A stretch of DNA of 64,000 bases, taken from assembly GCA_039679855.1 (NCBI GenBank), contig JBDKUE010000122.1:1-64000 (forward strand), read 5' to 3'. Positions 16,501 through 25,272 of the stretch are shown here, piece after piece. The translations under genes were made by a program, and so were the position numbers. Each line of letters starts with the position of its first letter. The stretch's first letter is position 1. The DNA comes from UBA5314 sp039679855 (GTDB taxonomy: Bacteria; Bacillota; Syntrophomonadia; Syntrophomonadales; Syntrophomonadaceae). The notes under the pieces were generated by a model. It was given only the letters and a program-made list of their open reading frames with translations. It was not told where the DNA came from and ran no database searches.

Positions 16501-17430
16501 ATGAAGCGCCTTAAAGTTTTTGGTTTGTTGTTGATCATCCTCTTATCATGTGCTGCTCCGGCAGCTGCCAGTGGGGATGTGTATATAGTAAAATCAGGTG
16601 ACAGCCTGTGGTCTATAGCCCGAAAGTACGATATGCTGGTTTCCGACCTTAAAGCTCTAAACAACCTCAGCTCTGACCTTCTCCAGGTCGGACAAAAGCT
16701 TCGCGTTCAGCCGGAAGATAATAATACTTCCCAGGACAATTCCAGCGCTCAGGGGGATGCAAACGGCACCTATTATGTAGTTAAGGCCGGCGATTGCCTG
16801 TGGTCGATAGCCAATGCGCATGGAATAAGTGTTGAGAATTTACGTAAACTAAACAATCTGAGTAATGATTCTATACATCCGGGAGATAAACTGCTGGTAA
16901 GTGTTTCTGCACCGAAGGCCCCGGTTGAATCAGAGGAAGAAGATACGGCGAATCAGCAAGAACAAGAAGATGTATCCAGCAATGATACTGCCCCCCCGGA
17001 AGAGAATAATGACAGTCAGGAGTCCGCTGATCCGCCCAGCCGTGCAGGTGGAAGCGTTCTGGCCGGGCAAATCCTGCAAACTGCCGACCAGCACCTGGGG
17101 ACCCCGTATAGATACGGTGGATCAAGCCCGGGCGGATTCGATTGCTCCGGATTTGTTATGTACATATTCAGTCAGTATGGAATTGACCTCCCTCGTACCG
17201 CCTCGGGCCAAGCTTCGATGGGTACCCATATAAATAAAAAAGATCTTAAGCCCGGTGACCTGGTGTTCTTTAATTGCGGTGGATCAGGCATAAACCATGC
17301 TGGAATATATTCTGGAAACGGTAATTTTATTCACTCCAGTTCACCGCGGAGTGGAGGGGTAATCTATTCTTCCCTGGAGGAAGGATACTATCTGCAGCAT
17401 TATGTCGGAGCCAGAAGGATTCTTAGATAA
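16501..17430 (+). CDS. Secreted cell-wall hydrolase: two LysM domains plus NlpC/P60
   Basis: Signal peptide at residues 1-~24 (positive MKRLK, then VFGLLLIILLSCAAPAAA). Two LysM domains follow (VYIVKSGDSLWSIARKYD and YYVVKAGDCLWSIANAHG), then an acidic Glu/Asp/Pro linker. The NlpC/P60 domain has catalytic Cys in FDCSGFVMY and His in NHAGIYSG. It should cut peptide stems of peptidoglycan after binding glycan through LysM. ATG 16501 stands 9 nt after AGAAGGG; TTG 16492 is too close to that site. The next gene follows after 14 bp. Confidence 0.94.
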   Translation: MKRLKVFGLLLIILLSCAAPAAASGDVYIVKSGDSLWSIARKYDMLVSDLKALNNLSSDLLQVGQKLRVQPEDNNTSQDNSSAQGDANGTYYVVKAGDCLWSIANAHGISVENLRKLNNLSNDSIHPGDKLLVSVSAPKAPVESEEEDTANQQEQEDVSSNDTAPPEENNDSQESADPPSRAGGSVLAGQILQTADQHLGTPYRYGGSSPGGFDCSGFVMYIFSQYGIDLPRTASGQASMGTHINKKDLKPGDLVFFNCGGSGINHAGIYSGNGNFIHSSSPRSGGVIYSSLEEGYYLQHYVGARRILR

Positions 17431-17444
17431 ATGGAGGTATAGCA

Positions 17445-17837
17445 GTGGCTGAAGATAATGTTCTGGAAATGTTCGGACTGCCCAAAACCGTTATGGGAAG
17501 TGACGAATGGCTGGGACTGGAAAAGCTTGAGTTCAGTATAGGTCCGGAAGCTTTATTGGAGCAGCTTATCGAGAAGAAACTCTTGAGTAATGCCGAGATC
17601 GTCTGGATGTTGAGACGCTTAATATATTTCTATGGCAAAAAGGATCCGCTTCTTAAGAAGGCTCCGGTTGAAAGACTTTTTACCACAATGTGCAACACTT
17701 TAAGGACCTTTCTCCTGATTATGGATCTGGAGGATCCTCAGCTTGATGACAATATGCGAACCTATATATCTGCAAAATTAACTGACTCGACTTGGGGAAT
17801 AAATCAACGAACCAGAGTTTATTTGGAAAAATTATAG
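17445..17837 (+). CDS. Hypothetical protein downstream of NlpC/P60 gene
   Basis: 130 residues, not recognised. It seems all-helical, without Cys pairs, signal peptide or membrane helix, and has conserved-looking hydrophobic segments (AEIVWMLRRLIYFYGKKD; TMCNTLRTFLLIMDLE). GTG 17445 follows TGGAGG. It lies 14 bp behind the cell-wall hydrolase, so co-transcription is likely, and ends at a strong terminator. Confidence 0.8.
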   Translation: MAEDNVLEMFGLPKTVMGSDEWLGLEKLEFSIGPEALLEQLIEKKLLSNAEIVWMLRRLIYFYGKKDPLLKKAPVERLFTTMCNTLRTFLLIMDLEDPQLDDNMRTYISAKLTDSTWGINQRTRVYLEKL

Positions 17838-17848
17838 GAAAATTAGTC

Positions 17849-17878
17849 AAAAAACCGCCTATTAAGGCGGTTTTTTTT
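17849..17878 (+). terminator. Terminator after 17445-17837
   Basis: AAAAAACCGCC-tattaa-GGCGGTTTTTTTT, a textbook intrinsic terminator. Confidence 0.95.
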
Positions 17879-17974
17879 GAAAAATATTCACAAAAATTAG
17901 CAGGAATTACAAGCTAGTTGTCGAATATTTTTAAAACTTGGAAATAATTTCATAATATCTGGGGGACTTATATC

Positions 17975-18616
17975 ATGGCAAAAGGCTCGAGAGAAGAAAA
18001 CATTCGGCAGATTATAGATATGGAGGACCGTATTGCCAAGTGCGGGCGCTGCAAATCATTGATAAAATGTGTGAGGAAGCCGTCGCTGGGCAAGGGCGAA
18101 CTGGATCCCGAATTAATGATGATATTCGAGTATGACAACTATTTTACCAGGGATGTTAACAACCTGATCGGTCTTCGAAACATGGTTAAACGAGAATTAA
18201 ACCTGGATAAGATCTACCACACCTTTATTACCCGCTGCCAGCCAAAAGCCTGTGTGATACGCAACAGCATGAGTTGTTATACCAATACACGCCTCCTGGA
18301 CAGGGACAACCGTTGTCTACTTAACGGACGCGACTGTGAGGGCATTCCGGTGCGGCCTGCCGACGAGGAGATCATAGCCTGCCTGCCTTTCTTAATGGAA
18401 GAGTTAAGCATATTAAATCCTGCCTATGTACTTTTATTCGGGAGCCGGGTTGCTGAGTATATGCTTAAATCGTGGGGGATCTTCGATATTGATGAAGACC
18501 GATCCGTATATACGATAAACGATGCCTGCATTGTTTTGGCACCCGAAGGTGAGCGATTCACCAACGGCCATTGTCAGCAGATGGGTCAGCAAATTCGCAA
18601 TTTTGCCAAGATCTGA
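17975..18616 (+). CDS. Divergent uracil-DNA-glycosylase-superfamily (family 4-like) protein
   Basis: 213 residues with the frame of Fe-S family-4 UDGs. There is an N-terminal Cys cluster (KCGRCKSLIKC, residues ~22-32), then PSLGKGELDPELMMIF, an FITRCQP block, a distal Cys in IACLPFLMEEL and LNPAYVLLFGSRVAEYML. The family's GEAPG catalytic motif reads FEYDN here, and the C-terminal HPS motif is not recognisable. Extra cysteines (CQPKACV, CYTN, CLLNGRDCEG) may bind a further metal. I infer an Fe-S protein of this fold, perhaps without glycosylase activity. The assignment rests on pattern only. Confidence 0.65.
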   Translation: MAKGSREENIRQIIDMEDRIAKCGRCKSLIKCVRKPSLGKGELDPELMMIFEYDNYFTRDVNNLIGLRNMVKRELNLDKIYHTFITRCQPKACVIRNSMSCYTNTRLLDRDNRCLLNGRDCEGIPVRPADEEIIACLPFLMEELSILNPAYVLLFGSRVAEYMLKSWGIFDIDEDRSVYTINDACIVLAPEGERFTNGHCQQMGQQIRNFAKI

Positions 18617-18667
18617 ATAAGTTATTATAACTCACCCACCTTCACCCTACATTCATTGAACATTTAT

Positions 18668-18692
18668 AGCCCCCGCCATAATGGCGGGGGCT
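18668..18692 (+). terminator. Hairpin after the UDG-like gene
   Basis: AGCCCCCGCC-ataat-GGCGGGGGCT, a 10-bp GC-rich stem about 50 bp after the stop codon. No U tract follows, so it is a terminator or the first part of the repeat-rich region that follows. Confidence 0.6.
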
Positions 18693-18708
18693 TAGACCGT
18701 CGACAAAA

Positions 18709-18798
18709 GCACCACAGGCACTACAGATGTTCGCTTCGCTCACCAATAAGGTTGCACCACAGGCACCACATATGTTCGCTTCGCTCACCAATAAGGTT
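18709..18798 (+). repeat. Tandem 45-bp direct repeat
   Basis: Two adjacent 45-bp units (18709-18753 and 18754-18798) differ at two positions. Each begins GCACCACAGGCAC and ends CACCAATAAGGTT. The second unit is also the left arm of hairpin element E. The first looks like a duplication of that arm. Confidence 0.85.
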
Positions 18799-18943
18799 GC
18801 GAATAGCTGCGTTGCTCAACAGTCCTGCTCAATCAACGTACTTATGTACGTCTCAATTGCAGGACTGTTTCGCACCTTGCTCTTCGCAACCTTAATAATA
18901 TGCAAAGCGCAGCGGAGCGCAAATCGTGGTGCCTGGATGGTGC
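18754..18943. repeat. Hairpin element E (190 bp, nested inverted repeats)
   Basis: Nested pairings from outside in: GCACC plus CAGGCACCAC with GTGGTGCCTG plus GGTGC; AAGGTTGCGAA with TTCGCAACCTT; CAGTCCTGC (18820-18828) with GCAGGACTG (18859-18867); ACGTAC with GTACGT around a TTAT loop. Between the last two helices lies an internal loop TCAATCA opposite CTCAATT, the motif shared with five other elements here. With the direct repeat and the hairpin at 18668 it fills the 431-bp gap before the calcium ATPase gene. No ORF in it looks coding. Confidence 0.82.
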
Positions 18944-19047
18944 TTCCGTCGATCGCTCTGCCGCTTATAAGCCGAATGCTCATCAAGCCCGTTCTTTTAT
19001 CCTTGAGCCGTGAATAACAATTTCTTAAAAGCATAGGGAGGCAGTCT

Positions 19048-21762
19048 ATGGAGCAAAAAGCCTGGTGGCATTGGGAACGAGAAAGGGTATTGAATGAACT
19101 GGATTCCAGGATGGACACCGGCATCAGTGAAGCTCAAGCAGCAAGGCGTCTTGAACAAGGCCGCAACGAGTTGGAGCGGGAGTCGGGAAGCAATCCGGTG
19201 TTGATGTTTTTAAACCAGTTTACGGACACCATGGTCCTGGTGCTGCTCGCGGCGACAGTAGTATCGGCTATTGCAGGATCGATGGCCGATGCTCTTACCA
19301 TTATGGCCATAGTAATTGTAAATGCTATCCTGGGATTCATTCAGGAATACCGGGCCGAACGATCCCTTGAAGCTATCAGACAGCTTACGTCTCCTAATGC
19401 CTTGGTTCTAAGAGATAATAGGCGAAAAAAAATTTCGGCGGTTGAATTAGTAAGCGGAGATATCGTGTACCTGGAAACAGGTGACCGTGTTCCGGCCGAT
19501 CTCCGAATTCTTGAGCCATTTAGTCTGGAAATTGACGAGTCAACTTTAACTGGAGAATCAGTTCCGGTGGTCAAACAAGCGTCCCGGCTTGAGTCAGCTG
19601 AAGTACCGCTGGCGGAGCAAAATAATATGGCTTTTATGAGCACCGTGGTGACCAGGGGGCGGGGATTGGCGGTTGTGACGGCTACCGGTATGAATACGGT
19701 GATGGGACAGATCGTTCAAATTATAAAGGAAAGTGAGCCGGCTCTGACCCCATTGCAGCAGAAATTGGACCACCTTGGAAAACTTCTGATCATTATTTGT
19801 GCCGTGGTTTGCGCAGCTGTAGCTGGCTTGGGGATCTATCGTGGTGAGCCGGTTCTCATTATGATTTTAGCAGGCATAAGCCTGGCCGTTGCAGCTATTC
19901 CGGAGGGCTTGCCGGCTATAGTGACCGTGGTTTTGGCCGTAGGTGTGCAGCGCATGGCCAGACGTAATGCCGTGGTGCGAAAACTACCTGCAGTCGAGAC
20001 TCTGGGCTGCACTACGGTTATTTGTTCGGATAAAACGGGAACCCTGACCCAGAATAAGATGAACGCAGTTCGGGTGGCAACCTGGAGCGGCGACTTGGAG
20101 GTAAACGGAGAAGGATATGAACCCAAAGGGCGTATTACCCAGGCGGGAAGGAATCATAACCCTCAGAATGATCCGGCTTTACAGCTGCTTATGCAGGTCG
20201 CTTTAAACTGCAACAACGCCTTGCTCATTAAAAACAGGGCCGGCTACGATGTTCAAGGCGACCCTACCGAGGGAGCCTTGCTGGCTTTAGCAGGCAGGGC
20301 TGGCGTGGAAAATGAGCTTCCCCGGCTGAGGGAGCTGCCCTTTGATTCGGAGCGCAAGCGGATGACGGTAATCGTAGAGCGGGACGGCCAGTGCTGGATC
20401 ATGAGCAAAGGAGCCCTGGAAGTTCTACTTCCGCTTTGCTCTCGATTCTTTTCCGGGAAAGAAATGGTACCTTTAAACGTCCTGGCCAGAGAGCATTTTC
20501 TAAAGAAGCAGGAGGCCTGGGCGGCTGAGGGCTGCCGTGTACTGGCCTTTGCGGCCAGAACCATAAGCCAGCGGGAAGCAAAAGAGAACCAGGAATCAGA
20601 CATAGAATCCCAGCTTTGCCTGCTGGGCGTCTGCGCTCTGCTCGATCCGCCACGGTCAGGGGTGGCCGGAGCCGTGGCTTGCTGCCGTAATGCCGGAATT
20701 GTGCCGGTAATGATTACCGGTGATCACCCCGCCACGGCCAATGCCATAGCCCGGCAAATTGGATTAACCCAGGGTAATGATGTACTTACCGGCAGCGATA
20801 TGGATAAGCTGGGAGATGAAGAGCTCTATAAGAAAATTATCGGAACAAGGGTGTTTGCCCGGGTATCACCGCAGCATAAGAACCGGATCGTCAAGATATT
20901 GAAGCGAAAAAATGAAGTGGTAGCCATGACCGGTGATGGGGTCAATGATGCACCAGCTCTAAAAGGCGCTGATATTGGGATAGCGATGGGATTAAGCGGG
21001 ACTGAAGTTGCCAAGGAAGCATCAGCCATGGTGCTGGCTGACGATGACTTTTCCACGATTGTCGAAGCCGTACACCAGGGGCGGGCTATTTACGATAATA
21101 TCAGGAAATTTATCAGGTATCTTTTGGGCTGTAATATTGGTGAAGTGATGGTCATGTTTCTGGCGTCATTAATGGGCATGCCCCTTCCCCTGCTTCCCAT
21201 TCAGATACTATGGGTCAATCTGGTAACCGACGGGCTGCCGGCTATGGCTTTGGGTTTGGAGCCTCCGGAACCGGGGATTATGCAGCGGTCCCCCCGCCCC
21301 AGGCTGGAAGGGGTTTTTGCCCGAGGGCTGGGTTACAAGGTGTTCGGTCGGGGATGCTTCATTGCTCTGATTACGTTGCTGGCTTTTGTAGCCGGCATGG
21401 TTTATGCCCGGTTAAACGGGTGCGCCCAGTTAGAATTGGCGCGCACTATGGCTCTAACTACCCTGGTTATGGGGCAGCTCTGCTTCGTTTTTGAATGCCG
21501 TTCGGAAAAGTATTCTCCCTTTGAGCTGGGATTTTTTCAAAATAGATTTCTATTAGCGGCAGTTGGCTGCTCCCTGGTGATGCAGCTAAGCCTGTTATAC
21601 CTGCCCGCTTTAAAGGAAATCTTCCATACCGTGGCTTTAAACGGATGGCAATGGTTGTTGGTAATGGTCCTGGCCTCACCCAGATTGCTCTTTGGATTTA
21701 TACAGTATACCTGGCAAAGAGTTTTTGTTTCGAGTTCCGATTATGTTAAAATAAATGCTTAG
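19048..21762 (+). CDS. Calcium-transporting P-type ATPase (type IIA)
   Basis: 904-residue cation pump; export of Ca2+ from the cytoplasm is inferred from similarity to SERCA/PMR1-type enzymes. Visible: cation-ATPase N-terminal domain (residues 1-70), actuator motif LTGESVPV (~172-179), Ca-site helix VAAIPEGLPA (~287-296), phosphorylation motif DKTGTLTQNKM (~329), nucleotide-domain KGA (~453), MITGDHP and TGDGVNDAPALKGADIG (~630-646), and C-terminal helices with NLVTDGLPA. ATG 19048 follows GGGAGG. It stands alone, bounded upstream by the repeat-rich region and downstream by dapF. Confidence 0.95.
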   Translation: MEQKAWWHWERERVLNELDSRMDTGISEAQAARRLEQGRNELERESGSNPVLMFLNQFTDTMVLVLLAATVVSAIAGSMADALTIMAIVIVNAILGFIQEYRAERSLEAIRQLTSPNALVLRDNRRKKISAVELVSGDIVYLETGDRVPADLRILEPFSLEIDESTLTGESVPVVKQASRLESAEVPLAEQNNMAFMSTVVTRGRGLAVVTATGMNTVMGQIVQIIKESEPALTPLQQKLDHLGKLLIIICAVVCAAVAGLGIYRGEPVLIMILAGISLAVAAIPEGLPAIVTVVLAVGVQRMARRNAVVRKLPAVETLGCTTVICSDKTGTLTQNKMNAVRVATWSGDLEVNGEGYEPKGRITQAGRNHNPQNDPALQLLMQVALNCNNALLIKNRAGYDVQGDPTEGALLALAGRAGVENELPRLRELPFDSERKRMTVIVERDGQCWIMSKGALEVLLPLCSRFFSGKEMVPLNVLAREHFLKKQEAWAAEGCRVLAFAARTISQREAKENQESDIESQLCLLGVCALLDPPRSGVAGAVACCRNAGIVPVMITGDHPATANAIARQIGLTQGNDVLTGSDMDKLGDEELYKKIIGTRVFARVSPQHKNRIVKILKRKNEVVAMTGDGVNDAPALKGADIGIAMGLSGTEVAKEASAMVLADDDFSTIVEAVHQGRAIYDNIRKFIRYLLGCNIGEVMVMFLASLMGMPLPLLPIQILWVNLVTDGLPAMALGLEPPEPGIMQRSPRPRLEGVFARGLGYKVFGRGCFIALITLLAFVAGMVYARLNGCAQLELARTMALTTLVMGQLCFVFECRSEKYSPFELGFFQNRFLLAAVGCSLVMQLSLLYLPALKEIFHTVALNGWQWLLVMVLASPRLLFGFIQYTWQRVFVSSSDYVKINA

Positions 21763-21806
21763 TAAGAGGGAAAAAGCGCAATTTTGACTATCAGGGGAGG
21801 CCGGGT

Positions 21807-22670
21807 ATGGATTTTATTAAAATGCACGGTGCGGGAAATGACTTCGTTTTAACCCGGGCTTCAACGTGGGAAGAAGCCGGGACTTTTCAAGTCTATGCCG
21901 AATGGCTTTGTGACAGAAATTTTGGTATTGGTGGAGATGGCTTGATTATAACCGGGCCTGATCCCGACTTTGAAATTTTTATGCGCATATTCAATTCGGA
22001 CGGCAGCGAACCGGAAATGTGCGGCAATGGAATAAGATGTGTGGCTCGTTACGCCTATGAACACGGTCTGGCCCCCTCAACTCATCTAACCGTGCGCACC
22101 CTGGCCGGTCCGCGTTATCCGGAAGTGATCCTTGAAAAAGGACAAGCAGTCAGCGTTAAGGTGGATATGGGTGAACCGATCCTGCAAAGAGAACTGATCC
22201 CGGTTGCCGGAAAAGGAGATATAACCGGGGTTCAATTGGACATCCCCCAGGAGGCTTTTGCTGCGACAACCGTGTCCATGGGAAACCCCCACTGTATAAT
22301 ATTTGTCGATGATGTTGATGCAGTACCGGTGTCCGAATGGGGACCTTTGTTAGAAAACCATGCTATGTTTCCCGCCCGTACCAATGTTGAGTTTGTTGAA
22401 ATAGTAAGTCCCAGCGAAATGATCATGAGGGTATGGGAGCGGGGAGCCGGCGTTACCCTGGCTTGCGGAACCGGAGCTTGCGCCACCCTGGTGGCTGCTG
22501 TGCTCAATGGCAAAAGCCAGCGCCGCAGCATTATCCATCTGCTGGGCGGAGATCTGCTTATTGAATGGAACGAAACCGACAATCATGTTTATATGACCGG
22601 TCCTGCTCAAGAGGTATTTTCCGGACAGGTAGATCTTGGGCGTTTAGAACAATACCAAAGCAAAAGCTGA
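21807..22670 (+). CDS. dapF: Diaminopimelate epimerase
   Basis: Converts LL- to meso-diaminopimelate for lysine and peptidoglycan. 287 residues. N-terminal MHGAGNDFVL, first catalytic Cys in EMCGNGIRC (~71-79), and second in LACGTGACA (~220-228). ATG 21807 follows GGGGAGG. With dapL 15 bp downstream it supplies the last two steps of the aminotransferase variant of the DAP pathway. Confidence 0.97.
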   Translation: MDFIKMHGAGNDFVLTRASTWEEAGTFQVYAEWLCDRNFGIGGDGLIITGPDPDFEIFMRIFNSDGSEPEMCGNGIRCVARYAYEHGLAPSTHLTVRTLAGPRYPEVILEKGQAVSVKVDMGEPILQRELIPVAGKGDITGVQLDIPQEAFAATTVSMGNPHCIIFVDDVDAVPVSEWGPLLENHAMFPARTNVEFVEIVSPSEMIMRVWERGAGVTLACGTGACATLVAAVLNGKSQRRSIIHLLGGDLLIEWNETDNHVYMTGPAQEVFSGQVDLGRLEQYQSKS

Positions 22671-22685
22671 TTAGGAGGTCTACAT

Positions 22686-23858
22686 ATGAAAGAAAGTATA
22701 CCCATGCGGAATCTACCCCCTTATCTGTTTGCCCGGATCGAAAAAAAGATCGACCAAGCCCGGGAAAAAGGCATAGATATTATTAATTTGGGGATAGGAG
22801 ACCCGGATCAACCTACACCCCGGCATATTATCGACCGTATGGCGGGGTCCATATATGATCAGGCCAACCACCAGTATCCCAGTTCGGTTGGTATGATCGC
22901 TTTTCGCAAGGCGGTTGCCGACTGGTACCGGGGACGTTTCGGAGTGGCGCTTGATCCTGCCACTGAGGTCGTATCCCTCCTGGGGTCTAAAGAAGGACTG
23001 GCTCATATTTCCTTTGCTTATCTAGATAAAGGCGACGTGAATTTGATTCCCGATCCGGCTTATCCGGTCTATGCTATCGGAACCCAATTGGCAGGGGGCG
23101 AAAGCTTTATTATGCCGCTTTTAGAGGAAAACGGATTCCTGCCGGTTTTGGAGGACATTCCTGCCGATACAGCCCGCCGGGCCAAGCTGTTATTCATAAA
23201 CTATCCCAACAATCCAACCGGGGCAGTGGCTGATCGGGACTTCTTCCAAAAGGTTGTGGAGTTTGCCCAGTCTTTTGACCTCCTGGTCTGCCATGACGGG
23301 CCCTATTCGGAAGTGGCTTTTGACGGGATTCAAGTGCCCAGCTTCTTAGAAGCACCGGGTGCCAAAGAGGTGGGGATAGAATTTCACTCCCTGTCCAAAA
23401 CCTACAATATGACCGGATGGCGCCTGGGCTGGGCTTGCGGCAATAAGGACGCCGTGGAAGTACTGGGGCGTTTCAAGTCCAATGTCGATTCAGGCGTATT
23501 TCAGGCCATTCAGTATGCCGGGATTGAAGCCCTCTGTGGACCCCAGGAGTGTGTGGTAGAAATGCAGACCATATATCAGGAGCGTCGTGATATACTTTTA
23601 GAAGGACTTCTTAATATGGGGTGGAAGATTAAGCCACCCAAGGGCAGCCTTTATTTCTGGGTTCCGGTGCCTAAAGGGTATAGCTCGGCCTCATTTGCCG
23701 AACTGGTCCTGGAAAAGGCCGGGGTCATTATAACCCCCGGCAATGGCTACGGCAGCTTTGGAGAAGGCTATTTCCGTATTGCCATGACCGTTGATAAGAG
23801 TCGTATGAAAGAAGCCATTGAACGTATTCAGCAAGCACTGGGAAAGGTTGAGTTTTAA
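22686..23858 (+). CDS. dapL: LL-diaminopimelate aminotransferase
   Basis: Class I PLP aminotransferase of 390 residues that makes LL-DAP directly from tetrahydrodipicolinate. Markers: LGIGDPDQPTP (~38-48), NYPNNPTGA (~173-181), and the PLP lysine in SLSKTYNMTGWRLGW (~237-251). The assignment as DapL rather than another aspartate-type aminotransferase rests on pairing with dapF and on the N-terminal wording. ATG 22686 follows TTAGGAGG. The stop is one base from the yicC start. Confidence 0.9.
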   Translation: MKESIPMRNLPPYLFARIEKKIDQAREKGIDIINLGIGDPDQPTPRHIIDRMAGSIYDQANHQYPSSVGMIAFRKAVADWYRGRFGVALDPATEVVSLLGSKEGLAHISFAYLDKGDVNLIPDPAYPVYAIGTQLAGGESFIMPLLEENGFLPVLEDIPADTARRAKLLFINYPNNPTGAVADRDFFQKVVEFAQSFDLLVCHDGPYSEVAFDGIQVPSFLEAPGAKEVGIEFHSLSKTYNMTGWRLGWACGNKDAVEVLGRFKSNVDSGVFQAIQYAGIEALCGPQECVVEMQTIYQERRDILLEGLLNMGWKIKPPKGSLYFWVPVPKGYSSASFAELVLEKAGVIITPGNGYGSFGEGYFRIAMTVDKSRMKEAIERIQQALGKVEF

Positions 23859-23859
23859 T

Positions 23860-24738
23860 ATGATAAGAAGCATGACCGGTTTTGGCCGGGGGCAGGTTGA
23901 AGCTGCCGGTTATATTGTCAACTGCGAGATAAAAGGGGTAAATCATCGCTATCTGGACATGAACATTCGGATGTCCCGCCGTTATAGCATTCTTGAAGAA
24001 CGGATCAAAGAGGAGTTGAAGAAGAGACTCAACCGGGGACGGGTTGAAGTCAGCTTAAACATCGAAAAAACCGGGGATTCGCGCCGCAACATCAAACTTG
24101 ACAAAGAGTTGGCAATAGCTTATCATAATAATTTGAAGGAATTAGCAGAAAAACTAAATATTTCGGCGGTAATCAACCTTATTGACGTATTCAGACTACC
24201 CGAGGTTTTCAGCCTGGAAGAGCAGGAGGAGGATCTGGAGCAGGTTTGGGTGCCGGTAAATGAGGCCCTGGGCAAAGCCCTGGAAGGGCTCCTGGAGATG
24301 CGGTATAAAGAAGGGGAAAACCTGGCCCGGGATATTAAATACCGAAATCAGCTTATACTCACCATGGTTGAGGGTCTGGAACTGCGTTCTCCGCAGGTGG
24401 TCAAAGAATTTGACGAAAAGCTGCGTTCCCGAATATCTGAACTTCTATCAAATGAAAGTTTAGATGATCAGAGGGTTGCCCAGGAAGTAGTTCTATTTGC
24501 AGATAAGACCAATGTAACTGAAGAGATAGTACGCTTAAAGAGCCACGTACAGCATTTGGATGAACTGCTGGCCGCTGGAGAAAGCATCGGCCGCAAATGC
24601 GATTTTCTAATCCAGGAAATGTTCAGGGAGATAAACACGGTGGCATCCAAAGCAAATGATCTGGAGATGAACCGTACTGTAATTGAAGTTAAATCTGAAC
24701 TGGAAAAAATCAGAGAACAGATTCAAAACATTGAATAA
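23860..24738 (+). CDS. yicC: YicC-family endoribonuclease
   Basis: 292 residues. N-terminal YicC domain (MIRSMTGFGRG, EIKGVNHRYLDMNIRMSR) and C-terminal DUF1732 (EEIVRLKSHVQHLDELL, GRKCDFLIQEMFREINTVASKA). E. coli YicC is an endoribonuclease that aids decay of some small RNAs. The real start is ATG 23860; earlier in-frame codons lie inside dapL. Followed by remA and gmk, a standard Firmicute order. Confidence 0.93.
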   Translation: MIRSMTGFGRGQVEAAGYIVNCEIKGVNHRYLDMNIRMSRRYSILEERIKEELKKRLNRGRVEVSLNIEKTGDSRRNIKLDKELAIAYHNNLKELAEKLNISAVINLIDVFRLPEVFSLEEQEEDLEQVWVPVNEALGKALEGLLEMRYKEGENLARDIKYRNQLILTMVEGLELRSPQVVKEFDEKLRSRISELLSNESLDDQRVAQEVVLFADKTNVTEEIVRLKSHVQHLDELLAAGESIGRKCDFLIQEMFREINTVASKANDLEMNRTVIEVKSELEKIREQIQNIE

Positions 24739-24776
24739 AAACAATTTAGGAGGTGAATCCGGATTAACCGGGAAAC

Positions 24777-25037
24777 ATGGATATTAAACTTGTAAACATT
24801 GGATTTGGGAATATTGTTGCCGCCAATCGTATAGTAGCTATTGTGGGGCCGGAATCGGCGCCGATTAAACGCGTTATTCAGGAAGCGCGAGAAAAGGGAA
24901 TACTCATTGATGCCACTTACGGCAGAAGGACCAGAGCGGTTATCGTTTCTGATAGCGGCCACGTAATTCTATCTGCTGTACAGCCGGAAACGGTAGCCAA
25001 TCGACTTTCATCCCGAGAAATAAGCGAGGAAGCTTAG
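24777..25037 (+). CDS. remA: RemA/DUF370 regulatory protein
   Basis: 86 residues that match the RemA family throughout (NIGFGNIVAANRIVAIV, PESAPIKRVIQEARE, DATYGRRTRAVIVSDSGHV, LSAVQPETVANRL). In B. subtilis RemA is a DNA-binding activator of biofilm matrix and osmoprotection genes. The only full AGGAGGTGA (24749-24757) stands about 19 nt before ATG 24777, unusually far, and an in-frame TAA at 24765 rules out an earlier start. Repeat element B begins at its stop codon. Confidence 0.95.
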   Translation: MDIKLVNIGFGNIVAANRIVAIVGPESAPIKRVIQEAREKGILIDATYGRRTRAVIVSDSGHVILSAVQPETVANRLSSREISEEA

Positions 25038-25245
25038 CACAACATTCCGTATATTTATGCCCATAATTTGGGCGGATTTTTCCGAATTACTGCGTTGTCG
25101 TCAATCGTAATACGTCCAGTATTACTCATTCCTTCGACGCCCATGGACGGGTTAGTGTCGCGGTGCCAGGACGGCAAGGAGCGACCGCCTTGTACTTCAA
25201 AAAAATCTGCTCCAACTTATGAGCACAATATACAGAACGTTGTAC
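25037..25245 (+). repeat. Structured repeat element B, type-I ends (209 bp)
   Basis: Ends GCACAACATTCCGTATATT (25037-25055) and the inverted copy at 25227-25245, with three mismatches. Inside, GGATTTTT pairs with AAAAATCTGC with wobble, followed by GTTGTCGTCAATCGTAATACG and the GCCCATGGACGGGT hairpin. Its helix TAATAC/GTATTA is fully paired where copy D has CAATAC/GTATTA. Close relative of element A, with the same orientation, and inserted directly at the remA stop codon. Confidence 0.87.
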
Positions 25246-25272
25246 CAGTAAATCGAAAGAGCAATTTAAGTG

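Noticed and set aside
18656..19017. ORFs of 79 and 96 codons (plus) and 102 codons (minus) between the UDG-like and ATPase genes
   Set aside because: They run through the direct repeat and the nested palindrome, lack ribosome-binding sites and have repeat-derived composition.
23818..23860. Longer YicC start inside dapL
   Set aside because: The first residues before MIRSMTGFGRG do not belong to the family and overlap dapL coding sequence.
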